NCBI GenBank assembly: GCA_937916505.1
Contig: CALFSW010000381.1
Location: forward strand, 1 to 49,813
Length of the DNA: 49,813 bases
Reading direction: 5' to 3'
Source: an uncultured Verrucomicrobiales bacterium
GTDB taxonomy: Bacteria; Verrucomicrobiota; Verrucomicrobiia; Verrucomicrobiales; Akkermansiaceae
Position 1 is the stretch's first letter; each line of letters starts with the position of its first letter. Made by a program: the position numbers and the translations under genes. The notes beneath the pieces are model-generated. The model ran no database searches. It was not told the DNA's origin and saw only the letters and a program-made list of their open reading frames with translations. Below are positions 16,925 to 26,047 of the stretch, piece after piece.

Positions 16925-18091
16925 TTGAAATCAGCGGTTTTAGATAAGATCCTGTCACGACTCGATCAGATCGAGCCGGAGGAAGTGCAGGCCTTACTTT
17001 CACGACTGGTTCGAGAGAAGGGCTTTTTACAAAAGGTGTTCGAAGCCCTCCAGGAGGGCGTCCTCCTCCTCGATACCGCCGGCGGCATCAGCTTCATCAA
17101 TCACGCCGGATGCCGTTTTTTTGGGACAACACCGGACGAAGCCCAAGGCAAACCGCTTGCAGAAGTCGTTCGAGGAGTCGACTGGTCCGCGTTGATGCAA
17201 TCAAACCGACGCACCGTAAGCCGCGATCTGGAGGTCTTTTACCCCGAAAACCGTTACCTCAACTTCTACCTCTCCCCGATCGCCGAAGAAGGCGAAGCGA
17301 ATCTGGGACATGTCATGCTTGTGCGTGACGTCACGCGTTCCCGTCAGGAAGCAGAGAAGGAGATGGAATCTGAAAAGCTCAATGCCCTCACTCTTCTCGC
17401 CGCCGGAGTTGCCCATGAGATTGGAAACCCCCTCAACTCCCTTTCCCTTCATCTTCAACTTCTGGAGCGGCGCATCCGAAATCTCCCGGAAGGCGATCAA
17501 AAACCACTCACAGAACATCTTGGCACCGCCCGAAACGAGATTGGTCGGCTCGATACCATTTTAAAACAATTCCTTCAGGCCATGCGGCCGACAAAGCCGG
17601 ATCGTGAAGCGACTGAACTTCACAAACTTCTCGAAGAAAGCCTCTTTGCGCTGAGCCCGGAACTGGAAAGTCGCGAGATCCCCGTAAAGCTCGATCTGGC
17701 CCCCGAGCTCCCGTCTCTCGATCTGGATCCCACCCAGATTAAGCAGGCTCTCTATAATGTCATCCGAAACGCCTATCAGGCCGTGGATCAAGGCGAAGGC
17801 GAAATTACCATTCAGACACATGTCACCGATTATGAGGTCAGACTCTCAATCTCCGACAACGGCTCCGGCATTTCCCCGGAGACCATGGGAGCGATGTTTG
17901 AGCCCTTCAAAACAACCAAAGCTGAAGGCACCGGGCTCGGCATGCTCATTGTTCGTCGTATTCTCCGTGAACATGGCGGCGAGTTGGAGGTCGAAAGCGA
18001 GGAAGGCGTGGGAACAAAGGTCACCCTTTACTTCCCGCGAACCGACAAACGAGTCCGCCTTCTCGAGGATAGCGCCCCCATCGAAGTGTAG
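16925..18091 (+). CDS. Soluble NtrB-like PAS sensor histidine kinase
   Basis: A 388-residue cytoplasmic histidine kinase with no membrane segment. Order: a helical N-terminal segment (DKILSRLDQIEPEEVQALLSRL), a PAS domain at about 40-145 (EGVLLLDTAGGISFINHAGC), a HisKA domain with the phosphoacceptor His164 in GVAHEIGNPLNSLSLHL, and a HATPase domain with N-box NVIRNAYQAV, G1 ISDNGSGIS and G2 GTGLGMLIV. The start is a TTG at 16925; no ATG lies before the PAS domain. Its partner is the sigma-54 regulator 15 bases downstream. The sensed signal is unknown. Confidence 0.9.
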   Translation: MKSAVLDKILSRLDQIEPEEVQALLSRLVREKGFLQKVFEALQEGVLLLDTAGGISFINHAGCRFFGTTPDEAQGKPLAEVVRGVDWSALMQSNRRTVSRDLEVFYPENRYLNFYLSPIAEEGEANLGHVMLVRDVTRSRQEAEKEMESEKLNALTLLAAGVAHEIGNPLNSLSLHLQLLERRIRNLPEGDQKPLTEHLGTARNEIGRLDTILKQFLQAMRPTKPDREATELHKLLEESLFALSPELESREIPVKLDLAPELPSLDLDPTQIKQALYNVIRNAYQAVDQGEGEITIQTHVTDYEVRLSISDNGSGISPETMGAMFEPFKTTKAEGTGLGMLIVRRILREHGGELEVESEEGVGTKVTLYFPRTDKRVRLLEDSAPIEV

Positions 18092-18106
18092 AAGATCAAA
18101 TTTGCC

Positions 18107-19495
18107 GTGAAAACCCTCCTCATCGTCGACGACGAAAAGCCCACCCGCGATGCCCTCCGCATGGCACTCGAAGACACCTTCGATTGCTACGTCGCGGCCG
18201 ATCTCAAGCAAGCGACGCAAGTTCTTAAAGCGGAAGACGTCGACCTCCTGCTCACTGACCTTCGCCTCGGTGCCGACTCGGGCATGGACGTCCTCGACGC
18301 TGCCCTTGCACTCCCCCATCCGCCGGTCTCCCTCATGATGACGGCCTATGGCTCCGTCGATACCGCAGTCGAAGCGATGCGCCGTGGCGCCTGGCATTTC
18401 GTCACAAAACCGCTCAACCTCGACGAAGTGGAGTTACTCCTCAAACGCGCGGTCCGCAGCAGGACGTTGGAAAAGGAAAACGTCAAACTCTTTACCGAAA
18501 ACGAAACACTCAAAGAAAGCAAAGCCAAATCGTCCCACGGCCTCGACCGCCTCATTGGTCGCTCGCCGCTCATGGAACAGGTCGCGGCCAAAATCGAACA
18601 AATCGCCCCCACCCGTGCCACGGTGCTCATCGAGGGGGAATCCGGAACAGGCAAGGAAATCGTCGCTCACACCCTGCACGATCTCTCGGGACGCCCGGGC
18701 GAAAAATTCGTCGCAGTCAACTGCGCGGCTCTTTCCTCGCAACTTCTTGAAAGCGAGCTTTTCGGACACGAAAAAGGCTCCTTTACCGGCGCTTCGCAAC
18801 GACGGGTCGGTCGCTTTGAGCAAGCCCATGGCGGGACCTTGTTTCTTGACGAAATTGGGGAAATTGACGCGCAAACCCAGGTCAAACTCCTCCGGGCCCT
18901 ATCCGAGCGCACCATCGAACGAGTCGGCTCCAACTCTTCAATCAAGATCGACGTCCGCGTCATCGCCGCAACCAATCGCCGCCTCGCCGAAATGGTCGAG
19001 GAAGGGACCTTTCGGGAAGATCTGTATTTTCGACTCAATGTCCTCGGCATCCGCATGCCACCTCTTCGACAACGAAAAGAGGATGTCGTGCTCCTCGCGA
19101 ACTCCTTTCTTACGGAATTTGCAAAAGAAAACAATCGACAGGAAAAGCCTCTGACCGAAGCCGCCATGAACAGTCTTCTTGCCTATGAATGGCCCGGAAA
19201 CGTCCGCGAACTCCGCACGGCCATTGAGCATGCCGTCGTCATGTCGAACCAGGCCGTCCTCGACATTCAGCACCTTCCGGCCTTCGTCACAGGCGGTGGA
19301 CACCGCTTTGATTTGCACTCCGAGAAAAACACCCTTGCTCCCAAGGAGGAATTCAACTTGCATGCCCTCGAGCAAAGGGCCATCCAGGGTGCCCTGCGGG
19401 CTACCGATGGAAATCGGACCAAGGCCGCAGAGTTACTGGGTATCAGCCGTCGCACTCTCCAACGAAAACTTCACGACGCACCGCTTACCGAATAA
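18107..19495 (+). CDS. Sigma-54-dependent NtrC-family response regulator
   Basis: A 462-residue activator of RpoN-dependent transcription. The receiver domain has the acidic pair Asp8/Asp9 and phosphoacceptor Asp51 (LLLTDLRLG), with the conserved Lys in FVTKPLN. The AAA+ domain has Walker A GESGTGKEI, the sigma-54 contact loop as GSFTGA (Ser in place of the usual first Ala), Walker B GGTLFLDEIGE, and WPGNVRELR. A C-terminal Fis-type helix-turn-helix ends the protein (NRTKAAELLGISRRTLQRKL). It starts with GTG at 18107. It is the cognate regulator of the upstream kinase; target promoters are not evident in this window. Confidence 0.95.
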   Translation: MKTLLIVDDEKPTRDALRMALEDTFDCYVAADLKQATQVLKAEDVDLLLTDLRLGADSGMDVLDAALALPHPPVSLMMTAYGSVDTAVEAMRRGAWHFVTKPLNLDEVELLLKRAVRSRTLEKENVKLFTENETLKESKAKSSHGLDRLIGRSPLMEQVAAKIEQIAPTRATVLIEGESGTGKEIVAHTLHDLSGRPGEKFVAVNCAALSSQLLESELFGHEKGSFTGASQRRVGRFEQAHGGTLFLDEIGEIDAQTQVKLLRALSERTIERVGSNSSIKIDVRVIAATNRRLAEMVEEGTFREDLYFRLNVLGIRMPPLRQRKEDVVLLANSFLTEFAKENNRQEKPLTEAAMNSLLAYEWPGNVRELRTAIEHAVVMSNQAVLDIQHLPAFVTGGGHRFDLHSEKNTLAPKEEFNLHALEQRAIQGALRATDGNRTKAAELLGISRRTLQRKLHDAPLTE

Positions 19496-19505
19496 TCCCA
19501 AAATC

Positions 19506-21332
19506 ATGAGTAGTTCCAACAAAATCGGCGGTATGGACACCGCTGTTCTCATTCGTCGTCTCCTTTTCTTCGTCCTGCTATTTGCCTTGGTATTTTTCTA
19601 CCTCATCCTGACCTTCAAAGGATTGACCGATGCCCGGGGAATGGAGCAAGCCCAAATTGGACGGGAAATCGCCCGGGGAAATAACGCTACCACCAAGGTC
19701 ATCCGCCCCGCAGCCATTTGGCAGGCCCAGAAAAGCGAAAACACCAACATCGAACTCGATTCTTTTTACGACACCTATCATTCCCCCTTGAATCCCTTCG
19801 TTTACGGGGCGGTCTTGAAGGCAGTTGGCGGGGACGACTTTGATAAATACCAAATGCTCGATAATTCGCGCGTCTATCGACTCGATCGGGTGATTGCCGC
19901 CACTGCCGTGATCTTCTTTCTGATTTCCATTGGCATCAACTACCTTCTGATCTCACGGATTTTTGATGTCCGGATCGCCGGAGTCACAGCGCTCCTCATG
20001 GTTCTCAGTGACCTGATGTGGAAGTTTACCAGTACCGGGCTGCCGCAAATGCTCATGTTGCTCCTCTTCTCCTGCGCCCTCTTTTTCATATACCGGGCTC
20101 TCGAGGCTTCCATCGAAAACCGCGTTGCCATCCGTTCCATCATCATTGCTGCCGTCTTTCTCTCCCTGCTGGCTCTGTCCCATTGGCTGACAATCTGGAT
20201 CACACTGGGCTTTGTCATCTATGCTGCTTTTTTCTTCAGACCGAAAGGGATTGCCGGCCTCTCGGTTCTCGGTGTGCTCGTCGTTTTCAGTCTCTACTTC
20301 GTGGGCAAGAACATGGAATGGACCGGAAATCCAGGAGGAACAGCGTTTCTGACGCTCTACGGAGGTCTTTCCGCATCCGAGGAAGCGGTCATGCGCACCA
20401 GTGACCCAAGCGAAGAGACCTACACCGTCCTGGTCAACTTGAACTCGCTCCTCATCAACACCGCGACCAACATCCTCCGCCAATCCAACCTTCTCTACAA
20501 CAACCTGGGAGCCATCATCGCAGCCCCCCTCTTTTTCTTCGCGCTCTTGCATCCGTTTAAGCGGGAGGCCATCGCCAAGTTCCGTTGGATCGTCCTCCTG
20601 ATGTGGATCATGGGAGCGCTGGGAATGGCCCTGTTCGGACTATCCGACAGTGCGGTTGACCCCAACCAATTACACATCCTCTTCGCCCCTATCATGTCGG
20701 CCTACGGTCTGGCATTCATGTCGATTCTTTGGAGTCGAATTGATCTCCCCGCCGGCAGTGCCTTAATGAATTACGGACACTTCGTCATTGTCGTCGTGAT
20801 TAGTGCCGGCCCGCTCATTCTCACCATTCCAAACTCTCTTCGCCAGGGACTTCAAACAGGAAACAACCAGCGCCCTGTCTGGCCCCCCTATTGGCCCCCC
20901 TTGCTCAGCGGCACTCTCCACGATGCGACCAAGGATGATGAGATCATTTTCTCAGATCAACCTTGGGCCGTTGCCTGGTATGCCGACCGGATGTCCATCT
21001 GGCTCCCAAGACGCGTCGATGAGTTCGAAGATCTGGAACAACTTGCTGAAGACCAAAAACTCGAAACCGTGGGCATCTTGATTTCGCCCGTTTCATTTGC
21101 AGAAAATCCGCTCTATTCGGCGACCCCATTCGGGGCCCGTGAAGAATTTGCGGCTCTCATGCTGGATGGTCCTGCCATGGAAGCAACGGAAAGAAATCTG
21201 GGACCAGGAGGACTACGCATGAGAACTCCGAGCCTCTCGAAGGTGATGGCTGACTACCCGGAAGACCGGCACCTCTTTCCCAACAGGATCATTTACTATT
21301 CCAAGAAACCCATTCTTCAGGTTCAAGAATAG
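19506..21332 (+). CDS. Multi-pass membrane protein resembling GT-C glycosyltransferases
   Basis: A 608-residue protein with about ten hydrophobic segments: one near residues 15-35, a cluster from about 120 to 290, and more between about 335 and 445. The first exoplasmic loop carries an acidic motif (TDARGMEQAQIGREIARG) like that of ArnT/PMT-type GT-C lipid-linked sugar transferases; a polar C-terminal domain of about 160 residues follows. The enzymatic assignment is tentative. The ATG at 19506 is ten bases after the regulator stop and gives a good membrane-protein start; the open frame extends upstream only as a shadow inside the regulator gene. It is possibly co-transcribed with the two-component pair. 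Confidence 0.6.
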   Translation: MSSSNKIGGMDTAVLIRRLLFFVLLFALVFFYLILTFKGLTDARGMEQAQIGREIARGNNATTKVIRPAAIWQAQKSENTNIELDSFYDTYHSPLNPFVYGAVLKAVGGDDFDKYQMLDNSRVYRLDRVIAATAVIFFLISIGINYLLISRIFDVRIAGVTALLMVLSDLMWKFTSTGLPQMLMLLLFSCALFFIYRALEASIENRVAIRSIIIAAVFLSLLALSHWLTIWITLGFVIYAAFFFRPKGIAGLSVLGVLVVFSLYFVGKNMEWTGNPGGTAFLTLYGGLSASEEAVMRTSDPSEETYTVLVNLNSLLINTATNILRQSNLLYNNLGAIIAAPLFFFALLHPFKREAIAKFRWIVLLMWIMGALGMALFGLSDSAVDPNQLHILFAPIMSAYGLAFMSILWSRIDLPAGSALMNYGHFVIVVVISAGPLILTIPNSLRQGLQTGNNQRPVWPPYWPPLLSGTLHDATKDDEIIFSDQPWAVAWYADRMSIWLPRRVDEFEDLEQLAEDQKLETVGILISPVSFAENPLYSATPFGAREEFAALMLDGPAMEATERNLGPGGLRMRTPSLSKVMADYPEDRHLFPNRIIYYSKKPILQVQE

Positions 21333-21350
21333 AGGATCTCTCAAAGTTTC

Positions 21351-21647
21351 ATGCCAGCAGAAAAGAAAAAATCGCCCCCGGCAGCCGACTCTTTTGAGGA
21401 AGCTGCAGAAGAACTGGAGGTGATCACACGACGCCTCGAGGAAAACCCTGTCTCCTTGGCCGGACTGCTGGAAGACTTTGAACGGGGCCAAGCCCTATTG
21501 AGCTACTGCCAGAATACTTTAAAATCAGCGCGAAAACGTCTCGACCTCGTTGAAGCGAAACTACAGACCGACATGACGGAAGACGAATCAAATGAATCTT
21601 CCAAACTCGACGATGACACCCAAGATGACGATGTCCGACTCTTCTAA
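21351..21647 (+). CDS. xseB: Exodeoxyribonuclease VII small subunit
   Basis: A small helical subunit that binds XseA to form exonuclease VII, which degrades single-stranded DNA. 98 residues with the family pattern SFEEAAEELEVITRRLE, then VSLAGLLEDFERGQALLSYC, then LDLVEAKLQ. An acidic tail (about 20 residues, rich in Asp and Glu) follows. Its 3' end overlaps the dxs start. xseB next to dxs is a common bacterial arrangement, which supports both calls. Confidence 0.9.
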   Translation: MPAEKKKSPPAADSFEEAAEELEVITRRLEENPVSLAGLLEDFERGQALLSYCQNTLKSARKRLDLVEAKLQTDMTEDESNESSKLDDDTQDDDVRLF

Positions 21648-23511
21648 AACTCCGTTCCTTGACCAGATTCAAGGCCCCGCAGATCTCGACAATATTCCAA
21701 ACGAGGATCTCCCCGTGTTAGCGGAGGAAATTCGTAGCACCCTGATCAATTCACTCTCGAATACCGGAGGACACCTCGGACCCAACCTCGGGGTCGTCGA
21801 GTTGAGTATTGCTCTTCACAAGGTCTTCAGTTCTCCCGAAGACAAATTCCTCTTTGATGTCTCCCACCAGGGTTACGTCCACAAAATGCTCACTGGCAGA
21901 GCGAAGGAAATCGGAACCATCCGCCAATACGAAGGACTGAACGGGTTCCTCCTCAGAACGGAATCCGAACACGATTGCTACGGCGCGGGCCATGCCGGAA
22001 CCGCCGTCTCTGCGGCTCTCGGAATGTGCTCCGCCCGGGACCTAAAGGAAGAAGATCATCACGTCGTGGCTGTTGCTGGCGATGCCGCTTTCACATGCGG
22101 CCCTACTCTTGAAGCCCTTAACAACATTGCCGCAACGACAGATCGGTGCATCGTTGTTCTAAACGACAACGAATGGTCCATCGACAAAAACGTCGGCGCT
22201 CTTGCCAAATACTTCAATACCCTCCAAACCAGCCCGGCCTACAACGGGATCCGGGCCAAGACAGCCTCCCTTGTGGAAAAAGTCGCCGGCCCAAGTGCCC
22301 GAAAATTCGCCCACAAGATTGAACGCAACGCCAAGAACATGATCTTGCCGAATGTTCTCTTTGAGAAATTCGGTCTCCGATACTACGGCCCCATCGATGG
22401 CCACGATCTCCCCTCCCTCATCAAGAGCCTGGAACACCTCAAGGAACAAGACGAACCGGTCATCCTTCACATCATCACTGAAAAAGGTCGCGGATATCAA
22501 CCGGCTCTCGACAAACCGGGGAAATTCCATGGGCTTGGACCTTACAACGTTGAGGACGGCTCAACCGCTGCCGGAGCTCCCACTTTTTCCGAACTCTTCG
22601 GCCGGGCGCTCACCAACTTCGCAAAAGAGGACAAAACCATCACCGCCATCACTGCCGCCATGCCCGGCGGCACCAAACTGGAAACCTTTAAGGAAGAAAT
22701 CCCCGGGCGTTACTTTGACGTCGGCATTGCCGAAGAACACGCCGCCCTCTTCGCTTGCGGACACGCGACTCAGGGACTGAAGCCCTTTCTTGCCATTTAC
22801 TCGACATTTATGCAACGCGCCTACGACATGATCATTCATGACATGGCACTGCAAAACCTCCCTGTTCGTCTTTGTATGGACCGCGGCGGCCTTTCCGGCG
22901 ATGACGGCCCGACTCACCACGGTCTCTTTGATATCGGCTACCTGCGGCATGTCCCGGGCCTCGTCCACATGCAACCAAAGGATGAAGATGAATTTATCGA
23001 TATGCTTTGGACCATGGCGAACTACGAGGACGGGCCCATCGCCATCCGGTATCCCCGGGGAAACGGCCCCGGAACAGCCATTAAAGACCATCCGGAACTT
23101 CTCACCATTGGAGAGGCTGAAGTCATCCAGGAAGGAACCGATGTCTGTCTTATCCCTCTTGGCACAATGATGGAACTGGCTCTGGAGGCCAAAGAAACTC
23201 TCGAATCAAAAGGCTACAGCGTCACTCTCATTAACCCACGGTGGATCAAGCCTCTTGATACGCGCACCATTGCCAAGTTTGCCTCCAAGGCGACGGTCGT
23301 TTGTACTTTTGAAGATCACGTCCTCTTCAACGGATTCGGACTCTCCATCATTGAGATCCTGCACGACGAAGTCATCAACACCCCGGTCGAACGCATCGGC
23401 TGGCCGGACGCATTTGTCGAACACGGCAAGCCGGAGATCCTTCGCAAAAAGCACGGACTGACGGCTGGGAATGCGGTGGAAAAAATCCTCCCGCACCTTT
23501 TGAAAAAGTAA
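21631..23511 (+). CDS. dxs: 1-deoxy-D-xylulose-5-phosphate synthase, divergent form
   Basis: A thiamine-diphosphate enzyme that condenses pyruvate and glyceraldehyde 3-phosphate in the first step of the MEP isoprenoid pathway. About 626 residues, the normal length. Motifs: NTGGHLGPNLGVVELSIALH, FDVSHQGYVHKMLTGR, YGAGHAGTAVSAALGM, FDVGIAEEHAALFA with the catalytic Glu, and YSTFMQRAYDMIIHD. The TPP-binding GDG motif is altered to GDAAFTCG, although the later NDNEWSI is kept. The start is taken at the ATG at 21631, overlapping xseB by 17 bases; ATGs at 21625 and 21592 are also in frame. The overlap implies coupled translation. Confidence 0.92.
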   Translation: MSDSSKTPFLDQIQGPADLDNIPNEDLPVLAEEIRSTLINSLSNTGGHLGPNLGVVELSIALHKVFSSPEDKFLFDVSHQGYVHKMLTGRAKEIGTIRQYEGLNGFLLRTESEHDCYGAGHAGTAVSAALGMCSARDLKEEDHHVVAVAGDAAFTCGPTLEALNNIAATTDRCIVVLNDNEWSIDKNVGALAKYFNTLQTSPAYNGIRAKTASLVEKVAGPSARKFAHKIERNAKNMILPNVLFEKFGLRYYGPIDGHDLPSLIKSLEHLKEQDEPVILHIITEKGRGYQPALDKPGKFHGLGPYNVEDGSTAAGAPTFSELFGRALTNFAKEDKTITAITAAMPGGTKLETFKEEIPGRYFDVGIAEEHAALFACGHATQGLKPFLAIYSTFMQRAYDMIIHDMALQNLPVRLCMDRGGLSGDDGPTHHGLFDIGYLRHVPGLVHMQPKDEDEFIDMLWTMANYEDGPIAIRYPRGNGPGTAIKDHPELLTIGEAEVIQEGTDVCLIPLGTMMELALEAKETLESKGYSVTLINPRWIKPLDTRTIAKFASKATVVCTFEDHVLFNGFGLSIIEILHDEVINTPVERIGWPDAFVEHGKPEILRKKHGLTAGNAVEKILPHLLKK

Positions 23512-23526
23512 GGTCGCAACGAGGGC

Positions 23527-24795
23527 CTACTTCAGACACCAAAGGTGCTTCTCCCCTCTCAGGATGAGCTTGCCACCAACGTAGATCGGCGAAGCGATGA
23601 GGGCCTCCCCAAGCCTATTTTGCTTCACCTCGCCAAGCCCGTCTTTCTTAATCTTGGCCATCAAGACCACGCCGTCTTCACGGGGGCAGCAAAGAGTGTC
23701 TCCCACCAAAATGGGAGACGCGTAGAAGGTGCTGGCCGACTTGGGGAGTTGACCTTCCCAGATCTTCTTCCCGGTCTTCGCATCAAGGCAAGTAATCAAC
23801 CCACGGCTTTTTCCTCGATCAACAAGTTGATAAACCCGCCCGTCATGCGCCACCGAGGTTGCCGCATCGGTCGAAGGCATCTTCTTCCGCCAAAGGACAT
23901 TGGCCTTCGTCACATCCCCTTGTCCTCCGGCCTTGATTCCCATGAGGTAATCTCCCCTCCCATGGGGAACGACGATCACTCCTTCGGTTTCAACCGATGA
24001 AGCGATCGTCCGCCACATCGCCTTGTTCTCCGGATTAATTCCGCCCGAGAACCATCGCTGTTTCCCGGTTTTTGCATCGTGCCCGGTAATGTGGTTTGCT
24101 CCAAAACTGACGACCGTATCCACACCATCCACCTTTAAAAGGTGCGGCGTTGTATAGCTGTCACCCGATTCCTTCCCGGTCTCAAACTTGCGTTCCGTCT
24201 TCCACTTTTCGGCCCCTGTCTTGAGGTCAAATGACACAAGGTAGGAGTTCCCTTCCGTCTGCATCACCGCGATAATGACACTTTCGTCAAACAACACGGG
24301 GGAAGTCCCTTGGTCCCACCAGAGCTTGTCCTCACCATAAAGTTCATGCAATTCCTTGTCCCAAAGCTTCTTTCCATCGTGTGAGCACGCCACGACGCGG
24401 CCCGACTTGAAATATCCCACCACAACTTCTCCATTTGTTACAGGTGAGGAATTGGCACTACTTCCCACCCTCTGCCCCCGCCCTGGAGTGCCCTCTCCAT
24501 AGATCTGACGCCACTTTTCCCTGCCGCCAAGATCGTAGGCAATCAAGGCGTCCTTTCCATCCACCGGAGCAGTCAAAAAGAGCAATCCCCCCTTCACCAC
24601 CGGTGTCGAACATCCCCGCCCCGGCAGAGGGGTCTTCCACTCAACCCCTTTTCCTTCGGCATTGAACTCCATCGGAAGCTTCCCTTCCGCAACCGAACCA
24701 TTCCCATTGGGGCCACGCCACTCCGTCCATTCGTCCCCTGCAAAAAGTGAAGATGACCCAAGAACGGCTGAGTACAACAAGGGTTTTAAATTCAT
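23527..24795 (-). CDS. Secreted PQQ-like beta-propeller protein
   Basis: A 422-residue exported protein with signal peptide MNLKPLLYSAVLGSSSLFAG followed by EWTEWRGPNGNGS, the standard start of the PVC group of PQQ-like (outer membrane PQQ-binding-like) propellers. Repeated blades are seen as SFDLKTGAEKWK, GHDAKTGKQRWF and CLDAKTGKKIWEG. No PQQ-dehydrogenase catalytic residues are obvious, so it is more likely a structural or binding propeller (BamB-like fold) than an enzyme. It is convergent with dxs, with only 15 bases between them. Confidence 0.88.
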   Translation of the reverse strand: MNLKPLLYSAVLGSSSLFAGDEWTEWRGPNGNGSVAEGKLPMEFNAEGKGVEWKTPLPGRGCSTPVVKGGLLFLTAPVDGKDALIAYDLGGREKWRQIYGEGTPGRGQRVGSSANSSPVTNGEVVVGYFKSGRVVACSHDGKKLWDKELHELYGEDKLWWDQGTSPVLFDESVIIAVMQTEGNSYLVSFDLKTGAEKWKTERKFETGKESGDSYTTPHLLKVDGVDTVVSFGANHITGHDAKTGKQRWFSGGINPENKAMWRTIASSVETEGVIVVPHGRGDYLMGIKAGGQGDVTKANVLWRKKMPSTDAATSVAHDGRVYQLVDRGKSRGLITCLDAKTGKKIWEGQLPKSASTFYASPILVGDTLCCPREDGVVLMAKIKKDGLGEVKQNRLGEALIASPIYVGGKLILRGEKHLWCLK

Positions 24796-25027
24796 CCTCA
24801 GATCCTACCCGCTCCAAGCTCATCCCTCCAAGCCTGAAATTCCCTCCAAATCCAAAACAATATTCGAAATCTAAAAAGAATGGTCGAACGAGAGCGTTTT
24901 AAATCTGAACAGGTTCAAAGAAAGCCTCCCACAAAAAACTGGGCATTCTCCGAATTGCGCGGTCGCTCTTTTCCGGGACAATGCTAGCTTCCCGTCAATC
25001 TCATCACGATATTCCAACTTCATTGAC

Positions 25028-26041
25028 ATGACTCCAGAAGAACTCTCTGCTGAAATCCAAATCCGTTCCGCCTTCGTCGCCCCGCTGCGACAGGAAATCG
25101 CTCGCGTCCTCATCGGACAAAGCCATCTCGTTGACCGCATGTTGATTTGCCTCCTGACCGGCAACCATCTCCTTGTCGAAGGACTTCCCGGACTCGCAAA
25201 AACGCTCGCGGTCACCACCCTCTCGCAAGCCCTTACGGCACGCTTTGGCAGAATTCAGTTCACCCCGGATCTTCTTCCTGCCGATGTCATCGGAACCCAC
25301 ATCTACAACCCGGGCACCCAGGAATTCAAGGCCAAGGAAGGCCCCGTTTTCACAAACCTCCTTTTGGCAGATGAAATCAACCGTGCTCCGGCCAAGGTCC
25401 AATCGGCCCTTCTCGAAGCCATGCAGGAAAAGCAAGTGACTCTCGGCGGAGAAACCCGGGCTCTGCCGGATCCCTTCCTCGTGATGGCGACTCAAAACCC
25501 CCTTGACCAGGAAGGCACCTATCCCCTCCCGGAGGCTCAAATGGACCGCTTTATGATGAAAGTCATCGTCGGTTATCCCCAGCGGGACGAAGAGCGCGAA
25601 GTCCTTCGCCGCATGTCTTCCACCGTATCCGTTCCATCTGCGGCCGCCGTCACCACCCTCGAATCTGTCACCGCTGCCCGTTCCCTCATCAACGAAATCC
25701 ACGTCGACCCAAAAATCGAAGATTACATCCTCGATATTGTTTTCGCCACCCGTGAAGAAGGCCGCACCCAGTTGTCCGAAAGACAAGCCGGACTGGACCT
25801 CATCAGCTTCGATCCTCTCATCACTGCTGGAGCGTCCCCCCGTGCCACCATCCAGCTCATTCGCGGCGCTCGCTGTCTTGCCTTCCTCGAAGGCCGCGCT
25901 CACGTCCTCCCCGAGGATGTCAAAGCCATCGCACCCGATGTTCTGCGCCACCGCCTCATTCCCAGCTACGAGGCGCAAGCCGAGGACATGGATGCCGATT
26001 CCATCATCACCCAACTTCTGAACACTCTCCGTACTCCGTAA
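25028..26041 (+). CDS. MoxR-family AAA+ ATPase
   Basis: A 337-residue cytoplasmic chaperone-like ATPase. Walker A is HLLVEGLPGLAKT, Walker B LLLADEINRAP, sensor 1 VMATQNPLDQEGTYPLPEAQ, and the lid domain contains GASPRATIQLIRGARCLAF. MoxR proteins typically act with the neighbouring VWA-domain proteins in maturation or stress responses. It is the first gene of the Bat-like operon; the next ATG is six bases after its stop. The 232-base gap upstream (24796-25027), shared with the divergent propeller gene, should hold the operon promoter, but I see no convincing -35/-10 pair. Confidence 0.95.
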   Translation: MTPEELSAEIQIRSAFVAPLRQEIARVLIGQSHLVDRMLICLLTGNHLLVEGLPGLAKTLAVTTLSQALTARFGRIQFTPDLLPADVIGTHIYNPGTQEFKAKEGPVFTNLLLADEINRAPAKVQSALLEAMQEKQVTLGGETRALPDPFLVMATQNPLDQEGTYPLPEAQMDRFMMKVIVGYPQRDEEREVLRRMSSTVSVPSAAAVTTLESVTAARSLINEIHVDPKIEDYILDIVFATREEGRTQLSERQAGLDLISFDPLITAGASPRATIQLIRGARCLAFLEGRAHVLPEDVKAIAPDVLRHRLIPSYEAQAEDMDADSIITQLLNTLRTP

Positions 26042-26047
26042 TCATCC

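Noticed and set aside
25004-26014. 336-codon open frame antisense to the MoxR ATPase gene
   Set aside because: It mirrors codon positions of the MoxR gene and contains no recognisable domain.
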